DNA of 64,000 nucleotides from Vibrio splendidus (GTDB lineage Bacteria; Pseudomonadota; Gammaproteobacteria; Enterobacterales; Vibrionaceae). Below are positions 1-8,463 of this stretch, in pieces. A program made the position numbers and the translations under genes. The DNA is taken from positions 124,001 through 188,000 of the forward strand of contig NZ_LNRF01000008.1 in the NCBI RefSeq assembly GCF_001557875.1, written 5' to 3'. The notes below the pieces were generated by a model. It was not told where the DNA came from and searched no databases. It was given only the letters and a program-made list of their open reading frames with translations. Numbering within the stretch: position 1 is the first letter of the stretch; the number at the start of each line of letters is the position of its first letter.

Positions 1-901
1 AGAGAACTTCGGCAAAGAAGAAGAAAACCCAATTAAAGCACCTTACGAATTCACAACAGCTGAAGAGCTGGTTAATCAGTGTAAAGAAAGCGGCCTTTCT
101 ATCAGTACACTGGTTATGAAAAACCAAGCGGCTTTCCACTCAGACGAAGAGTCTCGTACTTACTTCGCTAACATCTGGAAAACGATGCGTGAGTGTATGG
201 ATCGCGGTATGAATACTGAAGGTATCCTGCCTGGTCCACTACGTGTTCCTCGCCGTGCAGCAGCACTTCGCCAACAGCTAATGACTTCAGAAAAAACAAC
301 CAATGATCCAATGTCGGTTGTTGACTGGGTAAACATGTTTGCTTTCGCAGTAAACGAAGAAAATGCAGCTGGCGGTCGTGTAGTAACGGCACCAACAAAC
401 GGCGCATGTGGCATCATCCCTGCTGTATTGGCTTACTACGACAAGTTCATCCAAACAGTGACAGAGAAAGATTACATCCGTTACTTCGCAGCTTCTGGCG
501 CGATCGGTGGTCTTTACAAGCGTAACGCTTCAATCTCTGGTGCTGAAGTTGGCTGTCAGGGTGAAGTTGGTGTGGCATGTTCTATGGCTGCTGCTGGTCT
601 TGCTGAGCTTATGGGTGGTAGCCCTGAGCAAGTATGTATGGCTGCAGAAATCGGCATGGAGCACAACCTAGGTCTAACGTGTGACCCAGTTGCTGGCCAA
701 GTACAAGTACCATGTATCGAGCGTAACGGTATTGCTGCAGTTAAAGCAATCAACTCGACTCGTATGGCACTTCGTCGTTCTTCTGCTCCTACTGTTTCTC
801 TAGACAAAGTTATCGAAACAATGCTAGAAACAGGTAAAGACATGAACGCTAAATACCGTGAGACATCTCAAGGTGGTTTGGCTGTTAAGGTTGTTTGTTA
901 A
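1..901 (+). CDS. sdaA: L-serine ammonia-lyase, C-terminal part
   Basis: The frame is open from base 2, so the gene starts upstream of the window; about 300 residues of a protein usually near 455 are present. The family is the iron-sulfur L-serine dehydratase, which converts L-serine to pyruvate and ammonia in the cytoplasm. Visible signatures are APTNGACGIIP, EVGCQGEVGVACS and GLTCDPVAG; the cysteines in these motifs are the likely [4Fe-4S] ligands of the alpha-type catalytic domain. The stop codon is followed by a strong terminator at 931. sdaA and sdaB paralogues cannot be separated from this fragment, so the symbol is family-level. Confidence 0.93.
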   Translation, partial: ENFGKEEENPIKAPYEFTTAEELVNQCKESGLSISTLVMKNQAAFHSDEESRTYFANIWKTMRECMDRGMNTEGILPGPLRVPRRAAALRQQLMTSEKTTNDPMSVVDWVNMFAFAVNEENAAGGRVVTAPTNGACGIIPAVLAYYDKFIQTVTEKDYIRYFAASGAIGGLYKRNASISGAEVGCQGEVGVACSMAAAGLAELMGGSPEQVCMAAEIGMEHNLGLTCDPVAGQVQVPCIERNGIAAVKAINSTRMALRRSSAPTVSLDKVIETMLETGKDMNAKYRETSQGGLAVKVVC

Positions 902-930
902 TCACTCTGAATTAATAAACCGATAATAAA

Positions 931-958
931 AAAGGAACGCCGAGGCGTTCCTTTTTTT
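931..958. terminator. Bidirectional rho-independent terminator
   Basis: Stem AAAGGAACGC / GCGTTCCTTT with loop CGAG and T/A tracts on both sides. It lies between the convergent sdaA and the aromatic permease and can serve both. Confidence 0.9.
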
Positions 959-1006
959 GTATCTGAAGCTTGGTGACTGATTTATTCAACCGACCAAATT
1001 ATTCTG

Positions 1007-2161
1007 TTAAATCACTTGCGAGATAAGTAGAAAGCAACCAAACAGCAATGAGAACAACATCATTGCGCTGCCGCCTTCTGCTCGGTATCGGTCATCAGCG
1101 ACTTTCATAAAACGCTGCTTGTGAACCATAACCAAAGGAACAAACACAGCTAAGAATACTAAGATGATGCCAGCATAGTTCAGCACTTGTAGGAACTTGT
1201 CTGCAGCAAGCAGTGAACCCGCCAACGGTAAGATGAAGCTAATGCAGTACGTTACCGCTGTGTTTTGGTTGAACATGTCTTTGTTCTGGTTGAACAACGC
1301 CATCGCAACACCAAAGAAAGAGGTCAACAACGCCAAACCAGTGAAGGTAGACAGAACGTTACCTACCCAAGGAGATTGAGCCTCAAACGCCGCCATCAAA
1401 TCTGATACGTTCTTGAAGCTTCTGAATTGCTCTTCACTCAAGTTACCTACCACAGCAAATAACCAACACAAGTAACACACTAATGGGATCAGAGAACCGA
1501 CGATCACCATGTTACGCAGCTGTTTGTCTGTCGCTTCGTGGTTGTAGGAAACCAAGGTTGGAATCACAACCATAAAGCCAAAGCTTGTAAACAGGATGGC
1601 ACTGGTTTTGATTAGATCAACGTGGTCATGGCTGGTCACCTGCATCAAGTTTTCTTGAGTCATGCTCGGCGCTAAGAACGCCATGGTTGCAAACAAGCTA
1701 GCAAGCATCACGAAGAACAATGCGCGGTTAAGTTTATCAATCACACCAGTGCCACTTGCGACTATAGCGCCAGCAACCAAGGTGAATCCGATTTGGCTTG
1801 CCGTAGCGGTGACTTCAATACCAAAGTTAGACAGTAGCTTACTCAGCAAATCACCTGCGCCCAGAATGTAAGCCATTAGCAGGCAAATCAATAACGCGTA
1901 TAGCAAGCCGTTAGTAAGCAACTGACCTTGCTTACCCAAGGTTTTTCGGGCAATTGAGTTTAGTCCTAAACCGCCACCCGCTTTGATGGTCGCTTCTAGC
2001 AGTAGTAATGCTGCGTAAGTCGTACCGAAGCAGATCAGTACCATCAGCAGTGTGCCGTAAAGCAATCCGAATTGAGCTAATACCATTGGGATTGCAAGCA
2101 TACCAGCACCGAGAGCGGTACCAGCGATAATTAGGGAGCTACCCATCATTTTAATATTCAT
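1007..2161 (-). CDS. Aromatic amino acid permease (TyrP/Mtr family)
   Basis: A 384-residue inner-membrane protein with about 11 hydrophobic segments, of the HAAAP family (TyrP, Mtr, TnaB). These are proton symporters for tyrosine, tryptophan or phenylalanine. The N-terminus has the family motif GTALGAGMLAIP (residues about 14-25), followed later by SFGFMVVIPTLVSYN. The sequence looks nearer to TyrP than to Mtr, but substrate cannot be fixed by eye. The start at 2161 gives the usual family N-terminus. About 87 nt upstream ends a Tyr/Phe-rich short ORF that could act in cis. It shares the 931 terminator with sdaA. Confidence 0.9.
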   Translation of the reverse strand: MNIKMMGSSLIIAGTALGAGMLAIPMVLAQFGLLYGTLLMVLICFGTTYAALLLLEATIKAGGGLGLNSIARKTLGKQGQLLTNGLLYALLICLLMAYILGAGDLLSKLLSNFGIEVTATASQIGFTLVAGAIVASGTGVIDKLNRALFFVMLASLFATMAFLAPSMTQENLMQVTSHDHVDLIKTSAILFTSFGFMVVIPTLVSYNHEATDKQLRNMVIVGSLIPLVCYLCWLFAVVGNLSEEQFRSFKNVSDLMAAFEAQSPWVGNVLSTFTGLALLTSFFGVAMALFNQNKDMFNQNTAVTYCISFILPLAGSLLAADKFLQVLNYAGIILVFLAVFVPLVMVHKQRFMKVADDRYRAEGGSAMMLFSLLFGCFLLISQVI

Positions 2162-2248
2162 TGTCTTTAACTTATTTATTTTGTTTTTAATAGGTGTAGT
2201 TCTCTGTCATCAACCAAGATGCAAAGAAAAATCGAAAGAAGTTAAGCT

Positions 2249-2419
2249 TTAAAACGAATATCGATAGGAGCGATAAGCGGAGTTAAATCGCGAAAAGGCA
2301 GTAGAAAACGAGTAGTACAAGCGAGAGTATAGAGAGGTGTGATCAGATAAAGAAGCCGTCTTCTGATGTGGTGACCCTTCTGTGGGTTCGATGATCGGTG
2401 ATGTAATCTTGAATTTCAT
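2249..2419 (-). CDS. Possible Tyr/Phe-rich leader peptide upstream of the aromatic permease
   Basis: A 56-codon ORF starting MKFKITSPII and ending YRSYRYSF, with its stop 87 nt before the permease start. Its last 28 codons contain seven Tyr and four Phe. A weak GGA lies 7 nt before the ATG; an in-frame ATG at 2452 would give 67 residues. Leader peptides that sense aromatic amino acids (TnaC, PheL) are known to control such genes. No intrinsic terminator is visible between the two, so control would have to be Rho-dependent or translational. The local pyrimidine-rich composition alone could create the Tyr/Phe/Ser bias, so this is a candidate only. Confidence 0.28.
   Translation of the reverse strand: MKFKITSPIIEPTEGSPHQKTASLSDHTSLYSRLYYSFSTAFSRFNSAYRSYRYSF
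2402..2419. promoter_or_regulatory. Degenerate TyrR-box-like sequence
   Basis: TGTAAT-N6-TTTCAT resembles the TyrR box TGTAAA-N6-TTTACA but with three mismatches. It lies 240 nt before the permease start and overlaps the start of the possible leader ORF. Confidence 0.15.
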
Positions 2420-2866
2420 GTATGTGTCCAATATCAATAAGTCACATTCCATATTATTTGAAGCAGCGTATCCGTTGCTGCCCTACCTCTATCATAGAGG
2501 TCTTTTCATCTTATCGAATGAGCCTCGAAACACAACGCTATAACCACATTTTTTGCTATTAAATTGAACAAAACAGCCATTTGGATACAAATTAACCACT
2601 AAGCCGTCTAAAACAATAGTCTTTATTAATAGAAGATAAGCTGACAAATACATCTAGCCCATTGTATCCGAGACTCTCTCCTCTAATTAGAATCAAATTC
2701 ACAACTCAACGTTATATTTTGACATAAGACATAACACAAACTTGCTACATCACAGAAACATAACCACAACCGGAGTATGGTCACACAATTCGCCATACCC
2801 CATAGGTGGTAGTGACTCTTACACGTACAGTATGCGCGTCATTAAAAAATAAAAAATTAATACCTT
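2420..2866. other. Intergenic region between permease leader and chemoreceptor
   Basis: No convincing gene is visible here. The stretch is AT-rich and should hold promoters for both divergent units. It includes a perfect 17-nt palindrome at 2485-2501 (ACCTCTAT C ATAGAGGT) followed by CTTTTC on the plus strand, which could be an operator or a weak terminator. Confidence 0.5.
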
Positions 2867-4489
2867 ATGCGCTCAACTATAACCTTCAAAATTCTAGTGG
2901 CTCTCGCTATTGTGTTCACTTTTTTGCTGGCAATATCGACCTACTTTCAATATTCGCAGCAAAAACAACTTGTTAACTCTGTATTGAGTGAACAGCTTCA
3001 CGATAAGGCAAGTAACTATTTCGATAGCCTCAATATGATGATGCTGACTGGCACAATGGCGCAAAAAGAAACCTTGCGTCAAAAAGCGTTAGCACAAGAA
3101 GGCATTGAAGACGTTCGTGTTTTACGCGCCGATGCTGTAAGCAAGTTATACGGTCCCGGTAATGACAATCAAATACCTGTTGATGATATCGACAAACGAG
3201 CGCTAGCAGGTGAAACGGTTATCGAACCCTTTTCTGCCGATTGGGGTAAAGGCTTAGTCATTGCCCTACCAATGAAATCCAGTGAAAACTACCGTGGCAC
3301 CAATTGCGTGGCATGCCATATGGCACCTGAAGGCGAAGTATTAGGTGCGATTCGCCTCGAATATAACCTTAGTCATGTTAATTCCTTAATCAACACTCAA
3401 ACCATAACCGCTATTGGCATTATGGCGGTGATCTCGTTTGCAGGATTCGTTCTTACAATGGGGCTCATTCGTAAGATTATCGTTCGTCCGCTGCAACAAA
3501 CTTCTCGCTTTATGACCCAAGTAAGCAACGATAAAAACCTATCCACTCGGCTGCCTAAGCAAAGTAAAGATGAGATCGGTACGCTCGCGAACTCCATCAA
3601 CTCATTCATGGGTACCGTTTCTGACAGCTTAGAGAAGGTACAAGACACCTCTCACAAATTGAATGCGTCTGCCAACCAGCTGACCAGCGTTGCACAAATT
3701 ACCGAGCAAGCCGCCAGCGATCAGCAAAATGAAACAGCAGAAGTACAACACAATGTTGAAGGGATACAAGCGCAACAAGTCAATGTAGAGCAAGCCACTT
3801 TAACCGCGTCGGAGCTCATTAATCACACCGCCGATGTGGCGTGTAAGAGTGCGAACCAAGCACATGATGCAAGCGGTGAGATAAAAAACCTCGTCAGCAG
3901 CATAGAAGAGGTGAAACACAAAATACTGACACTCAACGAGCAGACTGGAGAAGTCTCTTCAATATTGAGCGTGATTCGTGGTATTGCCGACCAAACCAAC
4001 CTTCTTGCATTAAATGCAGCTATTGAAGCGGCTCGTGCGGGAGAACAAGGCCGTGGGTTTGCGGTAGTTGCTGATGAAGTTCGCCATCTTGCCTCACGAA
4101 CGGCAGAAGCAACAGGTAGTATTGAGTCAATCATTCATCAATTCCAACAAGGCAGTGAAGAATCGCTAGCTTCTGCTGATCGCGTTTGCGAACAAGCACA
4201 TCAAAGCTCAACGGATATCGACGCTCTGTCTATTGAAATGAATGGTGTTGTGGAAGAAATGAAGCAAGTTTTGGCACATGCACAAAACATTCAGCAGCAA
4301 ACGCAATCCACCACACACGCTACCCAAGATGTGCAGCAAAAAGTCGAGACCATTACCGCTCATGCCGATAATACGTCGCGTTCGGCTGGTGAAACTCGTG
4401 GGATCAGTAATGACTTGGAAGAACTATCCGATCACCTTGAGTCACTGATTAATCAATTTACTTTGTCGAGTACCAAGAAGAAGTCATAG
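2867..4489 (+). CDS. Methyl-accepting chemotaxis protein with periplasmic haem-c motif
   Basis: 540 residues. TM1 is at about 7-27, a periplasmic sensor domain at 28-178, TM2 at about 179-201, HAMP at about 202-255, and a cytoplasmic coiled coil ends in the signalling hairpin (IADQTNLLALNAAIEAARAG) near 372-391. The sensor domain carries Cys147-Val-Ala-Cys150-His151 followed by MAPEGEVLGAIR. CxxCH on the periplasmic side is the covalent haem-c attachment motif, and haem-c chemoreceptor sensor domains are known from Geobacter. The protein is therefore likely to signal redox state or a haem ligand to CheA/CheW. It is monocistronic, with a terminator at 4505. The haem itself is inferred. Confidence 0.9.
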   Translation: MRSTITFKILVALAIVFTFLLAISTYFQYSQQKQLVNSVLSEQLHDKASNYFDSLNMMMLTGTMAQKETLRQKALAQEGIEDVRVLRADAVSKLYGPGNDNQIPVDDIDKRALAGETVIEPFSADWGKGLVIALPMKSSENYRGTNCVACHMAPEGEVLGAIRLEYNLSHVNSLINTQTITAIGIMAVISFAGFVLTMGLIRKIIVRPLQQTSRFMTQVSNDKNLSTRLPKQSKDEIGTLANSINSFMGTVSDSLEKVQDTSHKLNASANQLTSVAQITEQAASDQQNETAEVQHNVEGIQAQQVNVEQATLTASELINHTADVACKSANQAHDASGEIKNLVSSIEEVKHKILTLNEQTGEVSSILSVIRGIADQTNLLALNAAIEAARAGEQGRGFAVVADEVRHLASRTAEATGSIESIIHQFQQGSEESLASADRVCEQAHQSSTDIDALSIEMNGVVEEMKQVLAHAQNIQQQTQSTTHATQDVQQKVETITAHADNTSRSAGETRGISNDLEELSDHLESLINQFTLSSTKKKS

Positions 4490-4504
4490 ATCGTCTACAA
4501 CAAA

Positions 4505-4528
4505 AAAGCGCTCAACAATGAGCGCTTT
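4505..4528. terminator. Bidirectional terminator
   Basis: AAAGCGCTCA / TGAGCGCTTT stem with loop ACAA, between the convergent chemoreceptor and SulP genes. Confidence 0.85.
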
Positions 4529-4544
4529 ATCTTCCTAACAATGA

Positions 4545-6035
4545 TTAGTGCGTAATGGAAACCGCGGTTAAGTCTTTATGCTTGTGATACATCGCGTGTT
4601 TGACTATCAGATTCGCACTCACGCTATCCATTCCAGAAACCTCCACATAAGCGCCCTTTTTACGGAACTTGAACACAACCTTATCAAGCGCCTCGACCGA
4701 GGTATTATCTAAGAATGACGCATCCGATATATCGATGGTCACTAAAGAGGTCGCGTTGTCGTAATCGAATAGGTCAACAAACGCTTCTGAAGACGCAAAA
4801 AAGACATGCCCTTTTACTCGGTGAATGGTGTGCAGTTCGTTAGTCACGACTTCATCGAATATAAACACCATCGATTTGCTGGCATGTGCATAAAACAGAG
4901 CCGACAAAACCACGCCAACCGCAACCCCAATCGCTAAGTTATGAGTAAACACCACAACCGCCACGGTCGCTAACATGGTTACGTTAGTTGGAATTGTGTG
5001 GTCTTTAAGTTCAACAATAGAGCGCCACGAGAATGTGCCGATAGAAACCATGATCATCACAGACACTAATGCCGCCATCGGTATCAACTTCAACCAATCC
5101 GAAACAAACACTACCATTAATAACAAAACAACCCCGGCGATCATGCTAGATAATCGGGTTAAGCCTCCTGATTTGATGTTTATGATCGACTGACCGATCA
5201 TCGCACATCCCGCCATTCCACCAAATAATGAGGCAACGATGTTCGCAACGCCCTGCCCTTTACACTCATTGTTTTTATTACTTTCAGTATCTGTCAGGTC
5301 ATCGACGATTGTCGCCGTCATCAATGATTCCAATAAGCCAACCAGAGACAGAGCGATAGAATATGGAAGGATGGTCGCAAGCGTATCAAACGTGAATGGA
5401 ATATTAGGAATCAAGAACACAGGCAGTGAATCGGGAAGCTTGCCCATATCGCCAATCGTTCTGACATCTAAGCCGAACAACAAACTAATGATTGTCAGGG
5501 TAACAATCGCGACCAATGGAGAAGGTATTGCACGACCAAACTTGGGAAAATAAGGAAGCAGATAAATGATCGCCAAACCCAAAGCGACTAATACGTAAAC
5601 ACTTGAAGGGACATTGATCAATTCAGGGAGTTGGGCCATGAAGATTAGGATGGCGAGCGCGTTAACAAATCCAGTAATCACAGATTTGGAAACGAAATTC
5701 ATCAGGTTTCCAAGCTTGAGATACCCTGCTGCGATTTGAATGACGCCAGCTAGGAATGAAGCTGCGAGTAGGTACTCTAGTCCGTGCTCTCTCACTAAGG
5801 TGACCATTAATAGCGCCATAGCACCTGTTGCACCGGAAATCATCCCCGGACGACTGCCAACCAAAGCGGTTACGACACAGATACAGAACGAAGCATAGAG
5901 CCCTACTTTAGGGTCAACGCCTGCAATAATTGAAAATGCGATGGCTTCAGGGATCAATGCGAGTGCAACCACAATCCCAGATAATGAATCTCCTTTAACG
6001 TTTGATAACCAGTGTTTTTTTAAATAATTAAGCAT
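4545..6035 (-). CDS. SulP-family anion transporter with STAS domain
   Basis: 496 residues. Residues 1-390 are a run of about 10-12 membrane segments with the SulP core (GLYASFCICVVTALVGSRPG near 45-65). The C-terminal 100 residues form a STAS domain, with LVTIDISDASFLDNTSVEAL holding the conserved D-S-x(4)-S-like region. SulP proteins move sulfate, bicarbonate or dicarboxylates across the inner membrane. No carbonic anhydrase or sulfur gene is adjacent, so substrate is open. The start MLNYLKKHW follows an AAGAGA ribosome site. Length is normal for the short bacterial subfamily. Confidence 0.9.
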   Translation of the reverse strand: MLNYLKKHWLSNVKGDSLSGIVVALALIPEAIAFSIIAGVDPKVGLYASFCICVVTALVGSRPGMISGATGAMALLMVTLVREHGLEYLLAASFLAGVIQIAAGYLKLGNLMNFVSKSVITGFVNALAILIFMAQLPELINVPSSVYVLVALGLAIIYLLPYFPKFGRAIPSPLVAIVTLTIISLLFGLDVRTIGDMGKLPDSLPVFLIPNIPFTFDTLATILPYSIALSLVGLLESLMTATIVDDLTDTESNKNNECKGQGVANIVASLFGGMAGCAMIGQSIINIKSGGLTRLSSMIAGVVLLLMVVFVSDWLKLIPMAALVSVMIMVSIGTFSWRSIVELKDHTIPTNVTMLATVAVVVFTHNLAIGVAVGVVLSALFYAHASKSMVFIFDEVVTNELHTIHRVKGHVFFASSEAFVDLFDYDNATSLVTIDISDASFLDNTSVEALDKVVFKFRKKGAYVEVSGMDSVSANLIVKHAMYHKHKDLTAVSITH

Positions 6036-6594
6036 GTAATTCTCTTTTACTTGTACAGCCAGTCCTGCCTTGTTGAGACATAATTTGATCGACTGTTTTT
6101 CTTGAATGAGCGAGCGCTCGAAAAGTGCGGGTGTAGAGAGAATGCAGGGGTTAAGGCGGCGTAATTAACACGTAGATATTAAACTCCTCTTGTTGCTTTA
6201 GTGGGAAATTAAGAAGGTGATCAAGTCCAAAATGACTGAATCTGCGCCAATATAGAGTGAGTCTCAACACAATCACACTCCCATTATTGAAAACAAAGGT
6301 TTCGACTACGCCTTGTTCGTTCAACGGCTGACATTGGGCTTAAAGATAAGGTGCAGGCTAAGATCGAACAAAAAACACACCCTCAAACGTATTTATGGTC
6401 AGTAGACACAATATTTCTTTCACCAAGCAAGAATAAAGGTTGAAGCTGTCGGTATGACAGGTAATATGTTCAATCGATTTAAAAAGTTTATACAACTTAA
6501 TGTTTCGGCTAATTATTGTGCAAATGTATGTTTATATGCAGCAATGCCAGAGACTTTGAGTTGAATTTGTCCCTCAATGGAGAATGAAATCAAC
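6036..6594. other. Intergenic region between sulP-type gene and asnS
   Basis: Divergent promoter region of about 560 nt with no credible ORF. A perfect palindrome CGAGCGCTCG lies at 6111-6120 near the SulP side. The asnS ribosome site GGAGA is at 6579-6583. No tRNA-like or T-box element was recognised. Confidence 0.5.
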
Positions 6595-7995
6595 ATGACT
6601 TACGCGCCTGTAACAGACGTACTTGGCGGCAAGCTAGCGGTAGACAGTGAAGTAACTGTTCGCGGCTGGATCCGTTCACGTCGTGATTCCAAAGCTGGAA
6701 TCTCTTTCCTTGCCATTTATGACGGCTCTTGTTTCGACCCGATTCAGGCCGTGGTTCCTAATAATCTTAATAATTACGAAAACGAAGTATTAAAGCTAAC
6801 GACTGGCTGCTCTGTTGAAGTAACAGGTAAGATTGTTGAGTCTCCTGCGAAAGGTCAAGACTTCGAACTAGCAGCAACTGACGTTAAAGTTGTTGGTTGG
6901 GTTGAAGATGCTGACACTTACCCAATGGCTAAGACACGTCACTCTATCGAATACCTTCGTGAAGTTGCTCACCTACGTCCACGTACAAACGTGATCGGCG
7001 CAGTAGCACGTGTACGTAACTGTCTATCTCAAGCGATTCACCGTTTCTACCACGAGCAAGGCTTCTTCTGGACTTCTGCTCCGCTTATTACTGCATCTGA
7101 TGCAGAAGGCGCTGGTGAAATGTTCCGTGTTTCTACGCTAGACATGGAAAACCTACCACGCACTGAAAAAGGCGATGTAGACTTCAACGAAGATTTCTTC
7201 GGTAAAGAGACGTTCCTAACAGTATCTGGCCAACTTAATGCTGAAGCTTACGCTTGTGCACTAAGCAAGGTTTACACGTTCGGTCCTACGTTCCGTGCTG
7301 AAAACTCAAACACAAGCCGCCACCTAGCGGAATTCTGGATGGTTGAGCCTGAAGTTGCGTTTGCAGACCTTAACGATGTAGCGAAACTGGCTGAAGACAT
7401 GCTTAAGTACGTGTTTGCTGCTGTTCTTGAAGAGCGCCGCGACGACCTTGAGTTCTTCGCTTCTCGCATCGACAAACAAGCAATTACTCGTCTAGAGCAA
7501 TTCGTTGACGCTGACTTCGCACAAGTTGACTACACTGACGCAATCCAAATCCTACTAGACTCTGGTAAGAAATTTGAGTTTGACGTTGAGTGGGGCATCG
7601 ACATGTCTTCTGAGCATGAGCGTTACCTAGCTGAAGAGCACTTCAAAGCACCTGTTATCGTTAAGAACTACCCGAAAGACATCAAAGCTTTCTACATGCG
7701 CCTAAACGACGACGGCAAAACAGTTGCAGCAATGGACGTACTTGCACCAGGCATCGGTGAAATCATCGGTGGTGCACAACGTGAAGAGCGTCTAGACATT
7801 CTAGACGAGCGCATGATTGCGATGGGTATCGACCCTGAGCACATGAGCTGGTACCGCGACCTACGTAAATACGGCACAGTGCCACACGCTGGTTTCGGTC
7901 TTGGTTTCGAGCGTCTAGTGTCTTACGTAACAGGTATGGGCAACGTTCGTGACGTGATTCCATTCCCACGTACACCGCGCTCTGCAAACTTCTAA
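6595..7995 (+). CDS. asnS: Asparaginyl-tRNA synthetase
   Basis: 466 residues, the same length as E. coli AsnS when translation begins at the ATG at 6595 (MTYAPVTDVLGG). An in-frame ATG six codons earlier overlaps the GGAGA ribosome site and is not favoured. The enzyme charges tRNA-Asn with asparagine. The N-terminal OB-fold anticodon-binding domain covers about residues 1-110 (VRGWIRSRRDSKAGISFL). The class II catalytic domain has motif 2 around FRAENSNTSRHLAEFW and motif 3 GFGLGFERL near the C-terminus. Codon usage is strongly biased, as expected for a highly expressed gene. It ends at a strong terminator. Confidence 0.98.
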   Translation: MTYAPVTDVLGGKLAVDSEVTVRGWIRSRRDSKAGISFLAIYDGSCFDPIQAVVPNNLNNYENEVLKLTTGCSVEVTGKIVESPAKGQDFELAATDVKVVGWVEDADTYPMAKTRHSIEYLREVAHLRPRTNVIGAVARVRNCLSQAIHRFYHEQGFFWTSAPLITASDAEGAGEMFRVSTLDMENLPRTEKGDVDFNEDFFGKETFLTVSGQLNAEAYACALSKVYTFGPTFRAENSNTSRHLAEFWMVEPEVAFADLNDVAKLAEDMLKYVFAAVLEERRDDLEFFASRIDKQAITRLEQFVDADFAQVDYTDAIQILLDSGKKFEFDVEWGIDMSSEHERYLAEEHFKAPVIVKNYPKDIKAFYMRLNDDGKTVAAMDVLAPGIGEIIGGAQREERLDILDERMIAMGIDPEHMSWYRDLRKYGTVPHAGFGLGFERLVSYVTGMGNVRDVIPFPRTPRSANF

Positions 7996-8033
7996 TTCGA
8001 AACCGATTCGATATTAAAAGTTAAGAACAAATA

Positions 8034-8062
8034 AAAACCTCCGCACTTGCGGAGGTTTTTTT
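8034..8062. terminator. Bidirectional terminator after asnS
   Basis: AAAACCTCCGC / GCGGAGGTTTT stem, loop ACTT, followed by T residues. Shared with the convergent small membrane gene. Confidence 0.92.
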
Positions 8063-8129
8063 ATATTTGGAATAAAACGAGACAACAGATACTTCTGCGT
8101 ACCACCAGCTGAAACTAATGCTTCAAAGG

Positions 8130-8336
8130 TTAATCGACATCTTGGTCTTTAGCATATTTGATAGCGAAACCGCAGATTGCCATCATGACGAACGGGATCG
8201 CCGCAGTGGTATATTCAGCCCACGCCATATCAGCGAATGCTTTTGCCAGCAGTACGTGGCCAAGAATAAGCAGAAGCGCACACACAATCGCGACGACAAT
8301 CAGCTTAACTTCATTTCCCATAGTCATTTTCAACAT
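8130..8336 (-). CDS. Small two-helix membrane protein
   Basis: 68 residues with two hydrophobic helices (about 10-32 and 42-60), a short loop containing AEYTT and a charged tail KYAKDQDVD. The family is not recognised. A good GGAG ribosome site lies 8 nt before the ATG at 8336, and a terminator follows, so the gene looks real. It sits 127 nt downstream of the MocR-type regulator on the same strand, with a pair of direct repeats in the gap. It could be the regulator's target. An overlapping plus-strand reading frame is treated as a shadow. Confidence 0.7.
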   Translation of the reverse strand: MLKMTMGNEVKLIVVAIVCALLLILGHVLLAKAFADMAWAEYTTAAIPFVMMAICGFAIKYAKDQDVD

Positions 8337-8395
8337 AACAGTATCTCCAATATTTGGTCTACCGTTATTGAATCACAACTCTCTGGTCAATTAGG

Positions 8396-8428
8396 CGTAC
8401 AGTTACGCCAGAAACAACCCGTACAGTT
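8396..8428. promoter_or_regulatory. Direct-repeat operator candidate (MocR type)
   Basis: CGTACAGTT occurs at 8396-8404 and again at 8420-8428, start to start 24 nt. The first copy also lies inside a GGCGTA-CAGT-TACGCC hairpin (8394-8409). MocR/GabR-type regulators bind paired direct repeats, and the adjacent gene encodes one. The repeats lie 60-92 nt upstream of the small membrane gene. Confidence 0.45.
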
Positions 8429-8463
8429 GGAATGATTGTCTTTTTTATGAGGGACTTAAGATT

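Noticed and set aside
8118..8435. 105-codon plus-strand ORF opposite the small membrane gene
   Set aside because: The opposite strand has the better ribosome site, hydrophobic helices and a terminator; this frame has none of these.
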